Assembly: GCA_013397455.1 (NCBI GenBank)
Contig: VYZB01000293.1
Span: 738,705-802,704, forward strand
From: Crotophaga sulcirostris
Lineage: Eukaryota > Chordata > Aves > Cuculiformes > Crotophagidae
Reading direction: 5' to 3'
Length of the DNA: 64,000 bases
Below the pieces are notes generated by a model that was not told the DNA's origin, searched no databases, and worked only from the letters and a program-made list of their open reading frames with translations. Below, in pieces: positions 38,050 through 51,200 of this stretch (its first letter is position 1; each line of letters begins with the position of its first letter). The translations under genes and the position numbers were made by a program.

Positions 38050-39995
38050 TAAAAGTCACCCAGTCTATAACAAGGAATAACAGGAATAACAATAAAATAA
38101 AACAAGAGACTTCAGGAAACTCAGAAGTGACAAGATGTCATCTAAAAAAAAAAAATCAATTAAGAATTTCCTTAAAGAAATTCTATTTAAAATGTGAGTG
38201 TAAACTACCTAGCATGGAAGAAAGATGAAAACTGTGCAAGACCAACTCTGTAAAATCACAAAGCCATTACTTCAGACACAAGAAGAACATGTACAGAAAA
38301 TGAGTGCTATTCAGAACCACCAGAAACATGGAAAGACACAATAAGAAAAGTGAAGGCACAATATGTGAAAAAGCTAGCAATGAATATGCAAGATAAATGA
38401 AGAAAAACATCACTAAGTAGGTTAGTTGCAAGAGAAAGACAAAGGAAAAAGTTGGCCTACTACCCAACAGGGGAAAAAGCAATCAAGTCACGGCACTAAC
38501 AAAAAACTATATGTTCAATGTATTTACTGCTTCAGCCTTCATTAAAAAGGATAGATACAATCAGGAAGATAATGTGACAAAAACAAGAATACATTTAAGA
38601 TAGAAAAAAGGAAACGGGTTAGAGAACACAAACATAAGTTAGTGGCTTTAAATCATTCAGACATGATGAAATTCAGAGAGTATAGAGAATTTGCCGAAAC
38701 AATTTCAGAAGCACTTAAAAAAACTCATGGATGACGAATGGGATTCTGGAAGACTGGTAAAAAAATCAAACAACATACCTATCTATCCTTAAAAAAAGGG
38801 AAAGTAAAAACAGCTGGACAACTATGTATCAATCAGACTATTTTTCATTTCTAGAAAAATACTAGAAAAGACTGCAAGCCTCACCAAAAGAGACAATGAC
38901 TAAGTCAAAACAATTTTTCAAGAACAATTTCTGTAAGTGGGGTGGGGCGGTGCAGGCATGGCTGTGTGTGTGAGAGAGAGTAAAACAAGGTTTTCCTTGT
39001 TGAGTAGGAAAAAAAAATCTGTAGTGAAGCTTCTGATACTAATATAATGTTCTCCTAAGGTGACTAAAAATGGCCTAAATTAAGTTACTTATATTCAAAA
39101 TTAGTTGGAAAACAATATTCAGAGAGATGTCAATGGTTCCCTCTTAAACAAGAACATACTGATTTGAGATTCCTGGGGGTCTACTGTTGGCCTAATCAAC
39201 ATTTTGCTTAATAAAAATATGATAAATGAAAATTTTAAGAAATGTGAAATTATGAAATCTGAAGATGTAGCCAAGATAGAGGGAGCGGTAAGCACTCTTG
39301 CTAACAGAACTAAAATTCAAAATGACAATTGGATACGTGTTTTGTAAACAGGACGAATTTCCACAAAGAGAAGTAAAAAATACCACACTCTGGTAGAAGT
39401 AGACAATGGCACAAATCCAGGCTCGAAAATAACTGCCTGCAGGAAAGAAAACATTTGGGGGTTTTAGCGGATATCAAGTTGAACATGAGTTCTCTAAGCC
39501 ATGTGGGAAAGGAAAAGACTATGCTATTGGTGTATAAAAAGTAGGGTACAACCTATAAAATATGTAAATAATCACTGTGCTGTAGTTGGCTTTAAGACAC
39601 CTTTTTGCTGGAATATTATATTTGATTTTGGCACTAGAATTCGAAAAAGTATGTGGATCATCTAGAAGCAATAGAGGGCAAAACAACCAAAATCATCAGA
39701 GCTGATAACTTAAACATGACTTGTAATGCAAAATTTAAGTAAGTTGTATCCAGCCTAAAATCCTAAAACTGAGGAAAGATGTGATAATAGGTAACTGTAG
39801 AGAGGAAGAGAATAAACTATTCTTCATGTCTACTGTGGGTAGTACAAGTAATAACAAGCTTTATCTGTGGAAAGGGAGATTAATTTAGACATAAAGAAAA
39901 GCTTACTAGAAGTGATAGCTACGGTCAGTAATGGATTGTCTTGTTAGGGTGCAGAGAATCCATCAGTGGGATTTTAAAAAATAAGTTAGACAAAA
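38050..39995 (+). mobile_element. Ancient CR1-lineage LINE, ~1.9 kb, plus strand
   Basis: Degraded ORF2 can be followed in order on the plus strand: GCAAGAGAAAGACAAAGG, TTTACTGCTTCAGCCTTCAT, ACATGATGAAATTCA, AAAAAAACTCATGGATGACG, TACCTATCTATCCTTAAAAA, the reverse transcriptase segment AAGCTTCTGATACT, TTAGTTGGAAAACA, CTAAAATTCAAAATGACA, CAAGTTGAACATGAGTTCTC, ACAACCAAAATCATCAGAGC, and near the end TCCATGTC-like CTTCATGTCTACTGTGGGTA and TAAGTTAGACAAA. These match the archosaur/turtle CR1 lineage as I remember it. Frame is lost throughout by indels and stops. It is the only CR1 here opposite to GPC5. The start is approximate. Confidence 0.8.
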
Positions 39996-42366
39996 TTCTT
40001 CAGTTTTATCTTTTGCTTTCTAAAACCTAAAAAAAAATTGAGAGATTCTATCTTGAAAATATAATGCTGGTTTTGTTTCCCAGACTTTACAGTTTTCTGA
40101 CTTCTTGAGTTGGTTTGAGTGTCCAGTACCCTCATGACAAACCAGGAGAGAAGTCTGGTGATCCACAAGACCATGTAGAGGTAGGAAGGAAATGCTCTTG
40201 CTCGCAAAGTCACTGGACATGGAAAGCTGAGGTTGGCAGGTGGGCTAGCAAATGGCCCAGCAAATATCAAACCAAGGGTCTACCTTAGCTCAGCAGTCTG
40301 ATAGCCAGGATATGTGACCTAATTGGCGTGGATGATCACAGGACAGTGAGCAGCTTGGAAGAGAGGTCAATACTAAAGAGGGAGTAAATTAGTCACAACA
40401 TCCAAAATTCAAAGTCCCTAGAGACTGCAGGTAGGCTTGTAGAAAATGAGACCAGAAACAGGTTAACTTAAGAAGGACACTTGCTGGGGTTTACGTCAAA
40501 AGCTTTTCCTTGATCAGTATGTGCCCGTGGAATGTATGAACTGCCACTGGATCAGCATTTTCCAGTGAAACTGTTCCCCCTACCAAAATACTGAAAAGCA
40601 GTTTTCTGTAATGGAATGAGATCTCAACAAGTTGCAAGGGACCTTTGTTGCTCCTGCTGATCAAGTCTTAAGAAATGTTACAAATAATTAAACAAAAAAA
40701 AAGATGAAACACTTCTTTGTCTAAAAAATACCAGTTCACAGGCTCTGGATAAAAGATTTGTGTTTCTTATTTAAAAATTTGTGCTTGGTAGCAACGAATT
40801 TTTCATTATTTTCAGGTACAAGAAGAGTCTCAGTTACGTGAGTACGATAACAGCTGAGTAAAGTAATGAGAAAAGATTTTTGACAGTTTGATGCTTCTCT
40901 GATTCATGCCACTTAACATGTGAAGATTATTATGAAGCTGATCGGACCACGGCTCACTGAGATGTTTTTCTGTCTCTCCCTAACGGTTCTTTATTCCTTA
41001 CCTGCCCCAAAATATCAGCTGGAAGAACCAAATCTAGGGAATATTTTTGCCAATGGCTGTACCAATGGGGGATTACAGCAGCTGTCAGCAGTGCATGGGG
41101 GCACAGACATAAATGCTGGAAGCGCAAGGGTCAGGAGGAACTGAGCAGCCATTCTGATGGTCCTGGGGTGAGCAATGAAAACAGGTAAGGCAGGGATTTG
41201 GAGCAATGGGGAAGCCCTGTGACGTATTAAAGGGCTCATAAGAAAGTGGGATAAGATCACAGGACAGAACATACCAGGGTACTTGGTGTGGATAAGATTT
41301 GAGAGATTTTAGGTGGAGATGACATCTCAGACAGGATGGAATTTGGGGTGGTCTGAGAAACGGGATTAGGAAGAGGCGTGGGGCTTTGGTGTAGAGAAAC
41401 CTAGGCTTTAGAACCAGCAGGACAGGGAGGCTTATATGAGACCTAGTGAATCCTTGCACTGAGAACTCTCCAAAGATCTAGAACAGCTGCTGTAAGATTT
41501 CAGTTCTGGGTAGAAAGATTATGATTTGGCATGTGAAAGGCTCGAGGTCAGGAGAATAATGAGTTTTAAAAACTTCTTCCTCCCTCTAGCCATCTATAAC
41601 CAGTACCTTGGTATGAAGAAGAATCACAAACACACAGAGCTCCTCCTCGAGCTGGCATAAAACTACTGTACAAACTTTGACCTCCCTTCCACATTCCTCC
41701 CTTGTTTTTTTTTAGTTTTTCAATTTTTTATTTTTTTTTTTTTTAGTATGGAATAGCTTTATTTTGTACAGGGCTCTGAATTTCACTCTCAGAGAAATAT
41801 CTCAATTTCAAAAGCTTCAGTAATGAACTTTTAACTTATGAGGAATATTTCTCTCCTCTTATATGTTCAGTGTAAACATCAAGATATGGGTTACCTGTAT
41901 CAACTCTACTGAGAGAAATATACTGAAATATACTCCTGTATTAATCCTCCCACTGTAAAATGTACAACCAAAATGGAACAGATCAGTTATGATCTGCAGA
42001 TGTCCATTTCTCTCTCAGACTATAAAAATTATTACCTCATATGTGGAAACCTAGGCTGAAAACATCTATAATTACGTGAGCTGAATCTCAGCTCTTTGCA
42101 CTGTAAAACCACTTTTTAAAATGTTATTCAAAACCATTCACATACACTAGCAATTAAGCTGCGTGCTTAAAAATGGATGAATACATGCTAGAATTGGATA
42201 AGTATATTTTTATGGTTGTCATAAACACTAAATATCACCATGATCCTTGTGGTCTAAGTACATGATCAAGGATCACATTTTTTTGTTACCCCAAAGATAG
42301 TATTATGTACCCATTTTTATATGAACTTAGTCTGATTATTACCTACAACTGTATGCCCACAAGTGT
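39996..42366. other. Intron stretch without genes
   Basis: Mixed composition. A G-rich plus strand at about 41030-41430 yields a 124-aa minus-strand frame (41085-41459) with no recognisable features. A T-rich tract lies at 41705-41746. A 9-bp perfect stem (TGATCCTTG, 42241-42249, with CAAGGATCA, 42267-42275) forms a small hairpin. Confidence 0.5.
41705..41746. repeat. T-rich low-complexity tract
   Basis: T-runs broken by AG, CAA and A. On the minus strand it is A-rich. No element body that would make it a poly(A) tail was recognised next to it. Confidence 0.8.
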
Positions 42367-42472
42367 GTCACAGTATCACAGTATAACCAGGTTGGAAGGG
42401 ACCTCTGAGATCATCAAGTCCAACCTATAAGCCAACACTAACACCATCTCATCACCTAAACTATGGCACAGC
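42367..42472 (-). mobile_element. CR1 LINE, short 3' end
   Basis: GTCACAGTATCACAGTATAA, then GGTTGGAAGGGACCTCTGAG and CAAGTCCAACCTATAAGCCA on the plus strand. It closely matches the copy at 141 up to CTAAACTATGGCAC, where it is truncated. About 105 bp. Confidence 0.92.
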
Positions 42473-45054
42473 AACTATGAGAAAATATACATTCACTTCC
42501 TTCTTTCCTAGCTGCAGCAAATGGAAGGCATTTATCAAATTAAAAGTAATTTAGAATCTAGGCATATATGATTATTTTGAAAACTCATTTTATTATATGA
42601 ATCCTTTGAATGATGAGAAACTTCTATGGTTCTTGAAGATTTGTTCACAAGGAAGGGACTTTTTTTAACATCTTGAAAGGAAAATATATGAACAATTTAA
42701 TTTAGAAGGTAAATGGTGGGGTGTCTGATCTGACTTTGTTAGAAAATACAATAGATGAAGAGTTCTACTTCACATAATGTAATATTGTTATTTTACTCCC
42801 TTTCCTTCCTCTCAAAAATAGCTTTGTAAGTATAACTTCTACAACATCTGAACATATTACTGCACACACACTCAGTGAAAACAAATCTTGTAACACTTTA
42901 CTAACTGAACTAAAACACCACCAATATGATGAGTACATGGACTTCTAGAAAATGTAGTTAAGAAAATGGTTTTGTGCATCTTAATTTTTATATTCATACA
43001 TTTTGAGCAGTAGTTTCAGTTTTGAAACAGGCTGTTCTAGAAAAAATAGAGTTGCAGACTAAAAAACACATTCAAGGGTATCACAGAACTGAATTTAATT
43101 TTGTGTTGAGAAATTGTCTTTGTATATATACTGATAATGTCATCTCTCTTATTTACATGTTATAAATACTGTCCTTGTGTGAAATGCTTCACTATGCATA
43201 ATGTATTTTTCTTACTGAGACGACCTATTAACTTGCAGTGCTTTTGCTTTGAATAATTCCCCTTTAACTCCATTTAACAGAACGTAGAAAACATTTTCTG
43301 TTCTTGGGTATTGACGGGGCAGAGTAATCCAGAATATGTTGCTCTGTTCGGCTTCCGAGACTATTTTCAATTTAAAACTTTCTGTATTTCTCTCCTCTGC
43401 TTCAACACATCATCCTTTCATTTAAATAAACAGCATTTTTTTCTCTCAGTACTTAGTATCATGAACTAGTGCTTACATAACAAAACCACTAGTTCATACA
43501 GAAGAGAAGGATAAGCAATATGTGTCCTGCTCCCCTGCTTCTGAAGTGGGTAGCCTGATGATTTGAGGCTCAGGTTTGAAACACTAAAAATATTTGGTAT
43601 AAAGTTCAGTCAGTTAATCTGGCATCTTTTCTGCATCTATATTATTCTACATTATTTACATTCCATATTACTGTTGTATCTAAACACCTCAAATCTCTAT
43701 TCAGCATATGTCCTGGTATCTTTAAAATCTGAGGGGACTAAATACTTTTAAGTGGCCAGCAACTGTAGGCACATGATGACACATCTGTGACTTTTCTATG
43801 TACATTTCACAAAAAAAATAAAAAATCAAAAAGCCACATCTCCATCTCATCTCTTCATCAAAATCCAAGTATACCATTCATGGTGCAATTAATCTAAGCA
43901 AAGAGAGACACCTGAAACATAGATGTGTATTTCAGGTAAAGATTCTGCATTTTTTTTACAGTTTTTACAATGCAGTTCTATGGAGTAAGTCTGGAACATG
44001 CCTCAATTTTTCCATTGACTGTAAAAGGAGTGAGGACTACTTACATGATAATCATGAAGGGTAAAATGGAGAAATTCAGTATTAAGTTCCTGAACATACT
44101 GTAAGGCAAGATTTCTTCTCAACACTGAGACACCTGCACTTTAGTGCCTCCACATGTTGGAAGCCTCATAAAACACTTGGTGATGAAATATGCTACTGTA
44201 CACAAAGTAAGGCCTACAAATCTTGTATGAACTTCCTTCAATTACAGCTTATCCGATTTTCTAGAGTTTGTTATGTGCAGAATAAAATTACTTTAAAGGA
44301 AATATACATTGAGTATGATAAAATGACATAAAGCAACACACTGACACATTTAAATCTGGATAAAATTTGAAGCCCAAAAACCAGTTGATGACAATAAAAT
44401 AAATTAATTCATTCCAAATGTTACACTACAGTAAGTTATATGATTCTGCCAGATGTTTCTCTTTACACAAATTTTATTATGCCACAAAGGGCAATTCGTT
44501 TTAATGAGAATATTTTTTTAAGGATAATATTTGTTCTGGAAAGCAGTACTTCTCTAGCTTCACATTCTAATGAGAACAATTTCCTTTGATTCATTGGTGT
44601 TACTATTCTTTTGTTCACTCAGTCAAAACATCAATTAGCTGCACACATGCCACAAGAGTGAGAAAGTAGGAAAATGCTGATTAGGGTCCTGATTCTGAAA
44701 ACTCTTGAGCAATATCATTAACTTAGTGACACTCTTTGCATGAGCTGATTGTATGATTAGGAGCTTAAAAGATGAAAAATTAGCATGTAATTCCAAACAT
44801 AGGATCCCATTCTTTCCTTCTACATGTGAATATACTTCTGAAGTCCACTTGGTAGCTATCTTCTTATGTTCTATTGTTTAGGTAGGTTGTGTTATCTTTT
44901 GCTGTTTGTCTTCCTGGGGTGTACTTTGCAGGAGCCCTTTTTTCTTCACCATATAGTCACACTGTATTTGCCTTCTAGGTGTTATATATTACTCAGCTAG
45001 CACTTCAGATTTAGAATTTGAACTGTTTCTGATACACAGCTGGGACAAAATTCA
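42473..45054. other. Intron stretch without genes
   Basis: AT-rich intron. Nothing recognisable by eye; one short open frame (43563-43751) without features. Confidence 0.5.
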
Positions 45055-45268
45055 TATATACCAGAACCAACAGGAAAAAAGGGACTTTTCCTGTTAACAT
45101 ATTTAAAAAAATTAAGAAATCAACTATGATCACCTTGAAAATAGTTCCCTTTTGAGTTGACACACAGCTGCATATGATGCTGCCAATGTTGAAAGCAATT
45201 CCACAGATCATTTTCTGGAATAACACTATAGCGTTAGCCTCGCTTTTTTTTGTTTCAGATCTCATATG
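45055..45268 (-). mobile_element. MITE-like mariner derivative with transposase C-terminus
   Basis: On the minus strand, a frame around 45129-45215 reads DLWNCFQHWQHHMQLC and then NSKGNYFQGD, clearly related to the C-terminus in the element at 30121 (NCFEHWQH, EGNYFESD). The two ends resemble each other as inverted repeats: plus-strand CTTTTTTTTGTTTCAGATCT at 45243-45262, and ACCAGAACCAACAGGAAAA at 45060-45078 in the opposite sense. Their inner parts share the AAAAAA core. At about 214 bp it is more reduced than the 531-bp copy, with no N-terminal or catalytic part. The 84-aa frame at 45011-45265 is another reading frame of it. Confidence 0.65.
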
Positions 45269-48200
45269 TATACTCTTTTAAGCTGCCACCACAAAAAAAT
45301 TATATGCTGAAAAGCCACAATTTAAAATAAGTGATTTTACTTAAGAAAATGAAATTACTGTCATTCTGCTTTAGCTTGAAGCAGGTTTCACATCTTCTAG
45401 TCATTTTGGCCAGCACATATTTTCTCAAGAAAAAACTAAGTGGGTGTCAGGTCTAGAAAGACACAGATGTTTAAGTACATAAAAAAGAGCCTAGTTTATC
45501 TTTCAGAGCACAAACAGGTCCCATGAATTTCTGTATTTTTTATGAAGCGTCTATCAGAAACTGAGATCCCACACAATTTACACAACACATGCACCATCCA
45601 TAAACTCAGAGTTGTTCACTTCTTGAATTACCAGGGCAAATAAAATTGGCTCGTTGTCTGCAGAGCAATCCCTACAGGTAAAGTTGAGTTCTAAAAGTAT
45701 TTATTGAAAATAGATTATCTTTTAGTGAGTAAAATAACTTATCATGTCAATTTCACAACTTGATTTCTAAAGTTTTGTCTTCTGATTTGATTGTAAAGTT
45801 AAAGTAAAATTATACAGTGTCCTGTTTTCCCAAATCTGAATCATAAAAGAATCTTGTAGAGAATAGATTTTAGCAAACAGAAATATCAAAAAAATATATA
45901 GATAAAGAAGAGATTCTTCGCAATTTTTCATTTTTAAATTCCAGTAACATGCAGTGAATAAAAGAGAGCTACCGACTTAATGATGGTTTTGTATGCAGTA
46001 GCTCTAAGGAACCACCTAATAAATTAATGCAGTTTAAGAGCTTTATAATAAACTCAGTAACATTATTATAATATAAATAAGAATTTTGCTTTCACACATG
46101 AACTAAGCAAAGTCATTAATCCAAAACTTTTATTCGTTTCTCTGGGTTATTTTAGGAAAATCACCACTTCTGTAGCTCTGTAAGAATCAGATTACTTACT
46201 ACATAAATGAACATGGATCTATTTGACATACATGATTTTTTTTTAATTTGTTATCCGGAACATGCTAGAGGCTGTTAAAAAATATAAACTTCAAGCCTTG
46301 ACAACTATGATTTAATAATAAGATTGCTGAAGCACAATTTGGAAAAAAAAATGGGTTGTTACCTCTGTTATATCAATTTATTTTATTCATCAGTACTGTC
46401 ATTCAAAATGAAACATAGTTCATCTTTCTCATTGAAAATTTGTCTCAGTGGTCCTACCTAAGTAAATTTTATTTTATTACAACATGACTCATTCATCCCT
46501 ATCAGAATAAGAGTGTCACCATGCTAAGCAATATTAAATACACATTAGATAGTGTCCATTGCCTAAATATTGTGCAGTATATAATCTAAATACATAAACC
46601 ACTTTGTTCTATGCTGCTTTTTGAGTCCTTACTGGAGTACTCATGAACTTTATGTGTTCTCCTGAATGGAGTTAATGGGATTTTAGCAAATTAAACTCAA
46701 TTGATAAAGAAAAAATGCACTTAAAATATTTAAGAGAAAACTTTGAGGTAAAAAGTTAATGACTTGGAAAATGTTCTCAGTTACAGTGAAAACACTGGCT
46801 TTATGAAGAGGGTAACATTATGATGCATTTGCCATGTCCTAATGCTAAGTGTTACTAATAATGTTCCTGTTATAGAATGCTTTTTGGTCTACATATACAG
46901 CACATCCTTCCTATTCATGTTATGATATGCGAAAACCTAGATTTGCATGATTGAAAGATTGAAATATCAAATGAAGATTTAATTTCAGAGGAATATTAAT
47001 TAAATTTCAAAAGACTATCTATATTCACTATCCATTTTCATTTTAAACACAATATTTATAACAAATATATCTATGCCTAATTACATATACTATGCGCAAT
47101 ATTTTAAATTTGTCCACAAGACAACTTCATTCAGAATTTTTTTTTGAAGGAAATACAACAACCTTTTATAAATCTGGGTTGGTTTGGGGGGATCAGACTG
47201 CTTTGCAAACTGATGGGACATGTGATGATAGCATACATTTAACTAGATGCTATGGCATTTGAAAAGGCAAAAAGGGGGCAATTTGGTATCTCTCATGTGC
47301 CCCAAGATGCACAGGCCATTTGTACAAAAACATCTAGAGGAGAACACTGGCAGCAGAAATACAAGAAATACTAATCAAAGACAAAGGACCGGAGTCCTTT
47401 AATTTAATATAACTTCTTTAAGTCAAACAAACTCCTCCTGGTTGAATCAGTGCAAGATTACTGAACCAGAATTACCTTTTTCTATTCAATGGTTCATACC
47501 CTTCATATCTAATTTAGTGGCAGGTTCCCTCACTGGTGTCAAGTCCACTTGGCTCCTAAAATTTAGGGGCTAGTTAGGGGCCTAAACGAAACAGACTGAA
47601 TCCTCTCTTGATTTCTTCTGCTTCCTTTAGGGAAGGAATCTGCAAGATAATCAAGACCCTAGCAAGTAAATTAATGCTTGCTACGTCTTGCAGTTTTCTC
47701 AGGGGTTGCGATAAGATTACACGTATTTGTTGTTTTTTTCTGCTATTTCAGTCTGAAAAGGTACATGAGTTAAATGAGAGCAGTTATCTGAATAACTATC
47801 TCAACTTTCTTATAATGCCTGATGGTTTGATAGTTGTGACCCACTGACATAACAAAAGCTAAAAAAAATTGCTGCTCTCAGTGTTATAATGGGTGCCTTC
47901 AGTCAGCCTAATGGTATCAGGGAGTTCTGCTTGTTCTTTTTGAGATCTGCAATACAATAGTTGATCTAAATTATACACTTTTTTCATATAAAACACTTGG
48001 TAAAATAACTTAATGCAATGATCTTGGGAAAATCCATTAGTGTTTATATACATAATACTACCCTTCAGTGCCCAGAATATCTGTAGAAACTACCCTTCAA
48101 TCTGGTATCCCAGGATGTTTATTGTCACATACTACTGGGTTTTACATATTCTTTCTCTATTAAAAAAAAAAAGTTTAAAAACAGTTTTCAGCATGTAATT

Positions 48201-51200
48201 CAATTGATATATTCCTTCTCAAGTTACTTCTTCAAGATAGGGCTTCTTTAATAGCTAATATAATTACAGCAGTTTTAAAAAAAAATCTTAATTACATTAA
48301 ACACAAAGGCTTTTTATTTTAATTTCTGATGCTTGTTGCCTATTTTGATTTTTAAATTACTGTTAATGTATATTATCTTAAGGTAACGACCCTAAGCTCC
48401 CAAGTAAAATTTTGAAGGAACTAGAACAAACTGATCGTAATCAAGAAAGGTAACAAGAACCAAGTGCCTGAAGGCTTTTCCGTCATTTGAGAACCTACGT
48501 ATATCCATGTATGCAGCAAGCATATCATGTTGCACTTTGAAGTGAGGTTAAGCCTGTAATACTGTTCACTTCATAAGCATGTGCACTGCAGTCGGTTATC
48601 AGAGCACTTCCCACAGAAAGTGAAGAAGAGAGTAACTGGAATCTGTTAAAGAGGGAACAACTACAGACTTGATAGGTGTAATTACTACTTTTGCCTTTGC
48701 TATTTGAAGATGAAACAAAAAGAAAACTCCTATTAGTCATATTGTAGGACTGACACCTAAGTGACTGACTAGTTACTGTAGCTGGTTCTCCTGGTGTGTC
48801 ATATGCTTGGCTGGCTTAACTAGAAAACTAGCAATGTATTCTTGTAAAACTCGGCACTGTAACCACTTCTGGAAAATTCAGACAGGTATTTTAATTTCCT
48901 GAATATTTATCATCTCTAGAAATATTCTTCAATGTTAATAGAATCTGCAAAGAGCTGTCCTTCAGCATTATTTGCTAGAAAAGTGGTGTCCATTTCAGTA
49001 AAAGTTTTTCAAGATTAATGAAAACATTATAGAAAGAAATACAGGTTTAAACTTTTTAAAGCACCAAACCATATGACATAACTGGAGAGAAGTTAACGCA
49101 GAAAGAGAGGCACAGTTTCTACGCCAATCCAAATAAAACTGTTCAGCTTTCCTGATTTCTCACTTTTGGCTTTGTTTGTGATTTTCTTTTGGTTTTGTTT
49201 TTCATTTGTTTTTGTTGGGGTTTTTTTCTCATTTTCTTTCCAAAATAACCTCAGTTTCATTGCATTGTTTATACCCTAGCATACTTTAATCCTAAATATT
49301 ATTGAATATGTCTAATAAAAGGTTATTTAAAACAAACCCATTTATCTTATCATGTGCCCCTCCTGACTAGATGAAGAGGTTATTTACTACCTTTTATTAA
49401 CATGATTAGTCTGAGTGTCCCATTCCAACTGCTCAGCCTGAGAAATATTTTGAGGCAAAGAAAACACAGAAATACATGTATATACAGATGCAGAGAGAAA
49501 AAGCAAATACTGCAAAAATACAGTGATAACCTATATGTAGGTATGTATTATAGGTATATATACATGGATGAACACAAACCTAACTTGTATTAAAAAGATC
49601 TACTTTGAGTGAATACTGGGTGAGAGATGCCTTCTGGTTACTTCGTTATAGACTGCTTAAGGCTCTGAAGACAACTGCCAATAGCATGAAATTGGGTTCC
49701 CAGAGGGAAAAGGACTCCATGTACCTTACATCTATCTGCCTTTAATTCTTTTCATCTTAAATCAGTGACAGTGATACCGTTCTGGGAGTGTGATTCATTA
49801 CTTAAAATTTCATTCTACTTAGTGTTCATGGGATTTTTTCTAAACTAGTAGCCTATTTACTCTTTAATTTACTATTTGCTTCTAAGGGTGTTCTCACTCT
49901 TAAGGATTTAATTTAGCCTAATAGAAAAAGATTTACGAGGATCATTTCCCTCCTGCCACTCCTCCTCTTTTTGGCAATCAATGCCATGTTAGCTGTCTGT
50001 GTTAGTCCTTTGGTGCCTTCACAGTTTTTTATTTTTTACAATAAATTACAGCTGTAATAAACTGTGTTTAAATTCACAGGGTCCATTCATATTTATACAA
50101 TTTGCAAATTTCCCTTTGCCATAGTTGGTTTAAGTCCACCTGCCATTCACTCCTCTTCCTTGCTAAGAATCAGACTATAACACAGGCTGTAAGAGAGAAA
50201 AGTAATGTAAGGAGTTTGCCTGATTAATCCAACCCAGGTAATGAATAGCCAGCAGCCGCGGAGGCAGCAATTCCTCATCAGCTGTCACCCCTTGCTGCAC
50301 ACTGTGCAAATCAAAGGTAGCTGAAAGAGTGTGCACTGGCGGATAAACTGCATGAGTATGATTTGAGAACAAAACGTAAGCCAAGGTCAGATTGCAGGTC
50401 TCGGCCTCCTGATTCAGTACCTGCTTATCGCCCAGGATTGTACAACTGTGTCTCGCCTGAGACTTAGTTTAGATCCCAGTGTGCTGACCTGCTTCTGTTT
50501 GCTCATGACTTTCCTTTTTCTTTTTTTTTTCCCCAAGATTGATTTTTTCTTTTTAAATCACTTAGGCACTTGGCTACTTAGAGTCATTAATCATTAATTT
50601 AATCTACCTTCTCATTTATTAATAAGCTTTCTCTCAAGTCCTTCATTTTCCCTTGATATTCTTGTAAAAATTTTATTGACTCCAACTGCTCTAGTTGACA
50701 CTAATCTGCTCTCATATTTTGCTGTCCTTATATTCTCCCTGAATCTTAAAGGACCCTACGTCCACTCAAAGGCACACCAAGAACTGATTGGAGATGTAGT
50801 TTACACAAGAGTCATTCTTTGAAGTGCATTCTTACATCTGGAATATTTTGGGCAGAGTCTATCTCTTCATGCAAAATGAGGGGGTGGAGGGGGCCCTTCC
50901 ATTCTTGAGAGACACTTGCAGAAACTTGCAAGACAATAAAAACACTGTTTTCTCTTTTGAAAAAAACTTGCAGCATTGAACTGTAAGTGCAGTAAGGAGA
51001 AGCTGGCCCTCACTGTGCCTTGATAATTGCACCCACCTGATACAGAGAGTTTATGTATACTACCATGTAAACCTTGAAAGAAAATGGCAAAAAAAGAACA
51101 TGCAGTTTCATTTTCAGAAATAGTCATATAAAAGTTTCACATCCAGTTTCAAAAATAACAGTCCTACTAAAACATAATCCTACATGAAACAACAATTTAA

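Noticed and set aside
41085..41459. 124-aa open frame (minus) rich in Pro and Cys
   Set aside because: Arises from a G-rich plus strand; no domain, no conserved spacing of the cysteines that I recognise.
45011..45265. 84-aa minus-strand frame resembling a membrane protein
   Set aside because: It is a different reading frame of the mariner-derived element; the recognisable transposase C-terminus is in another frame.
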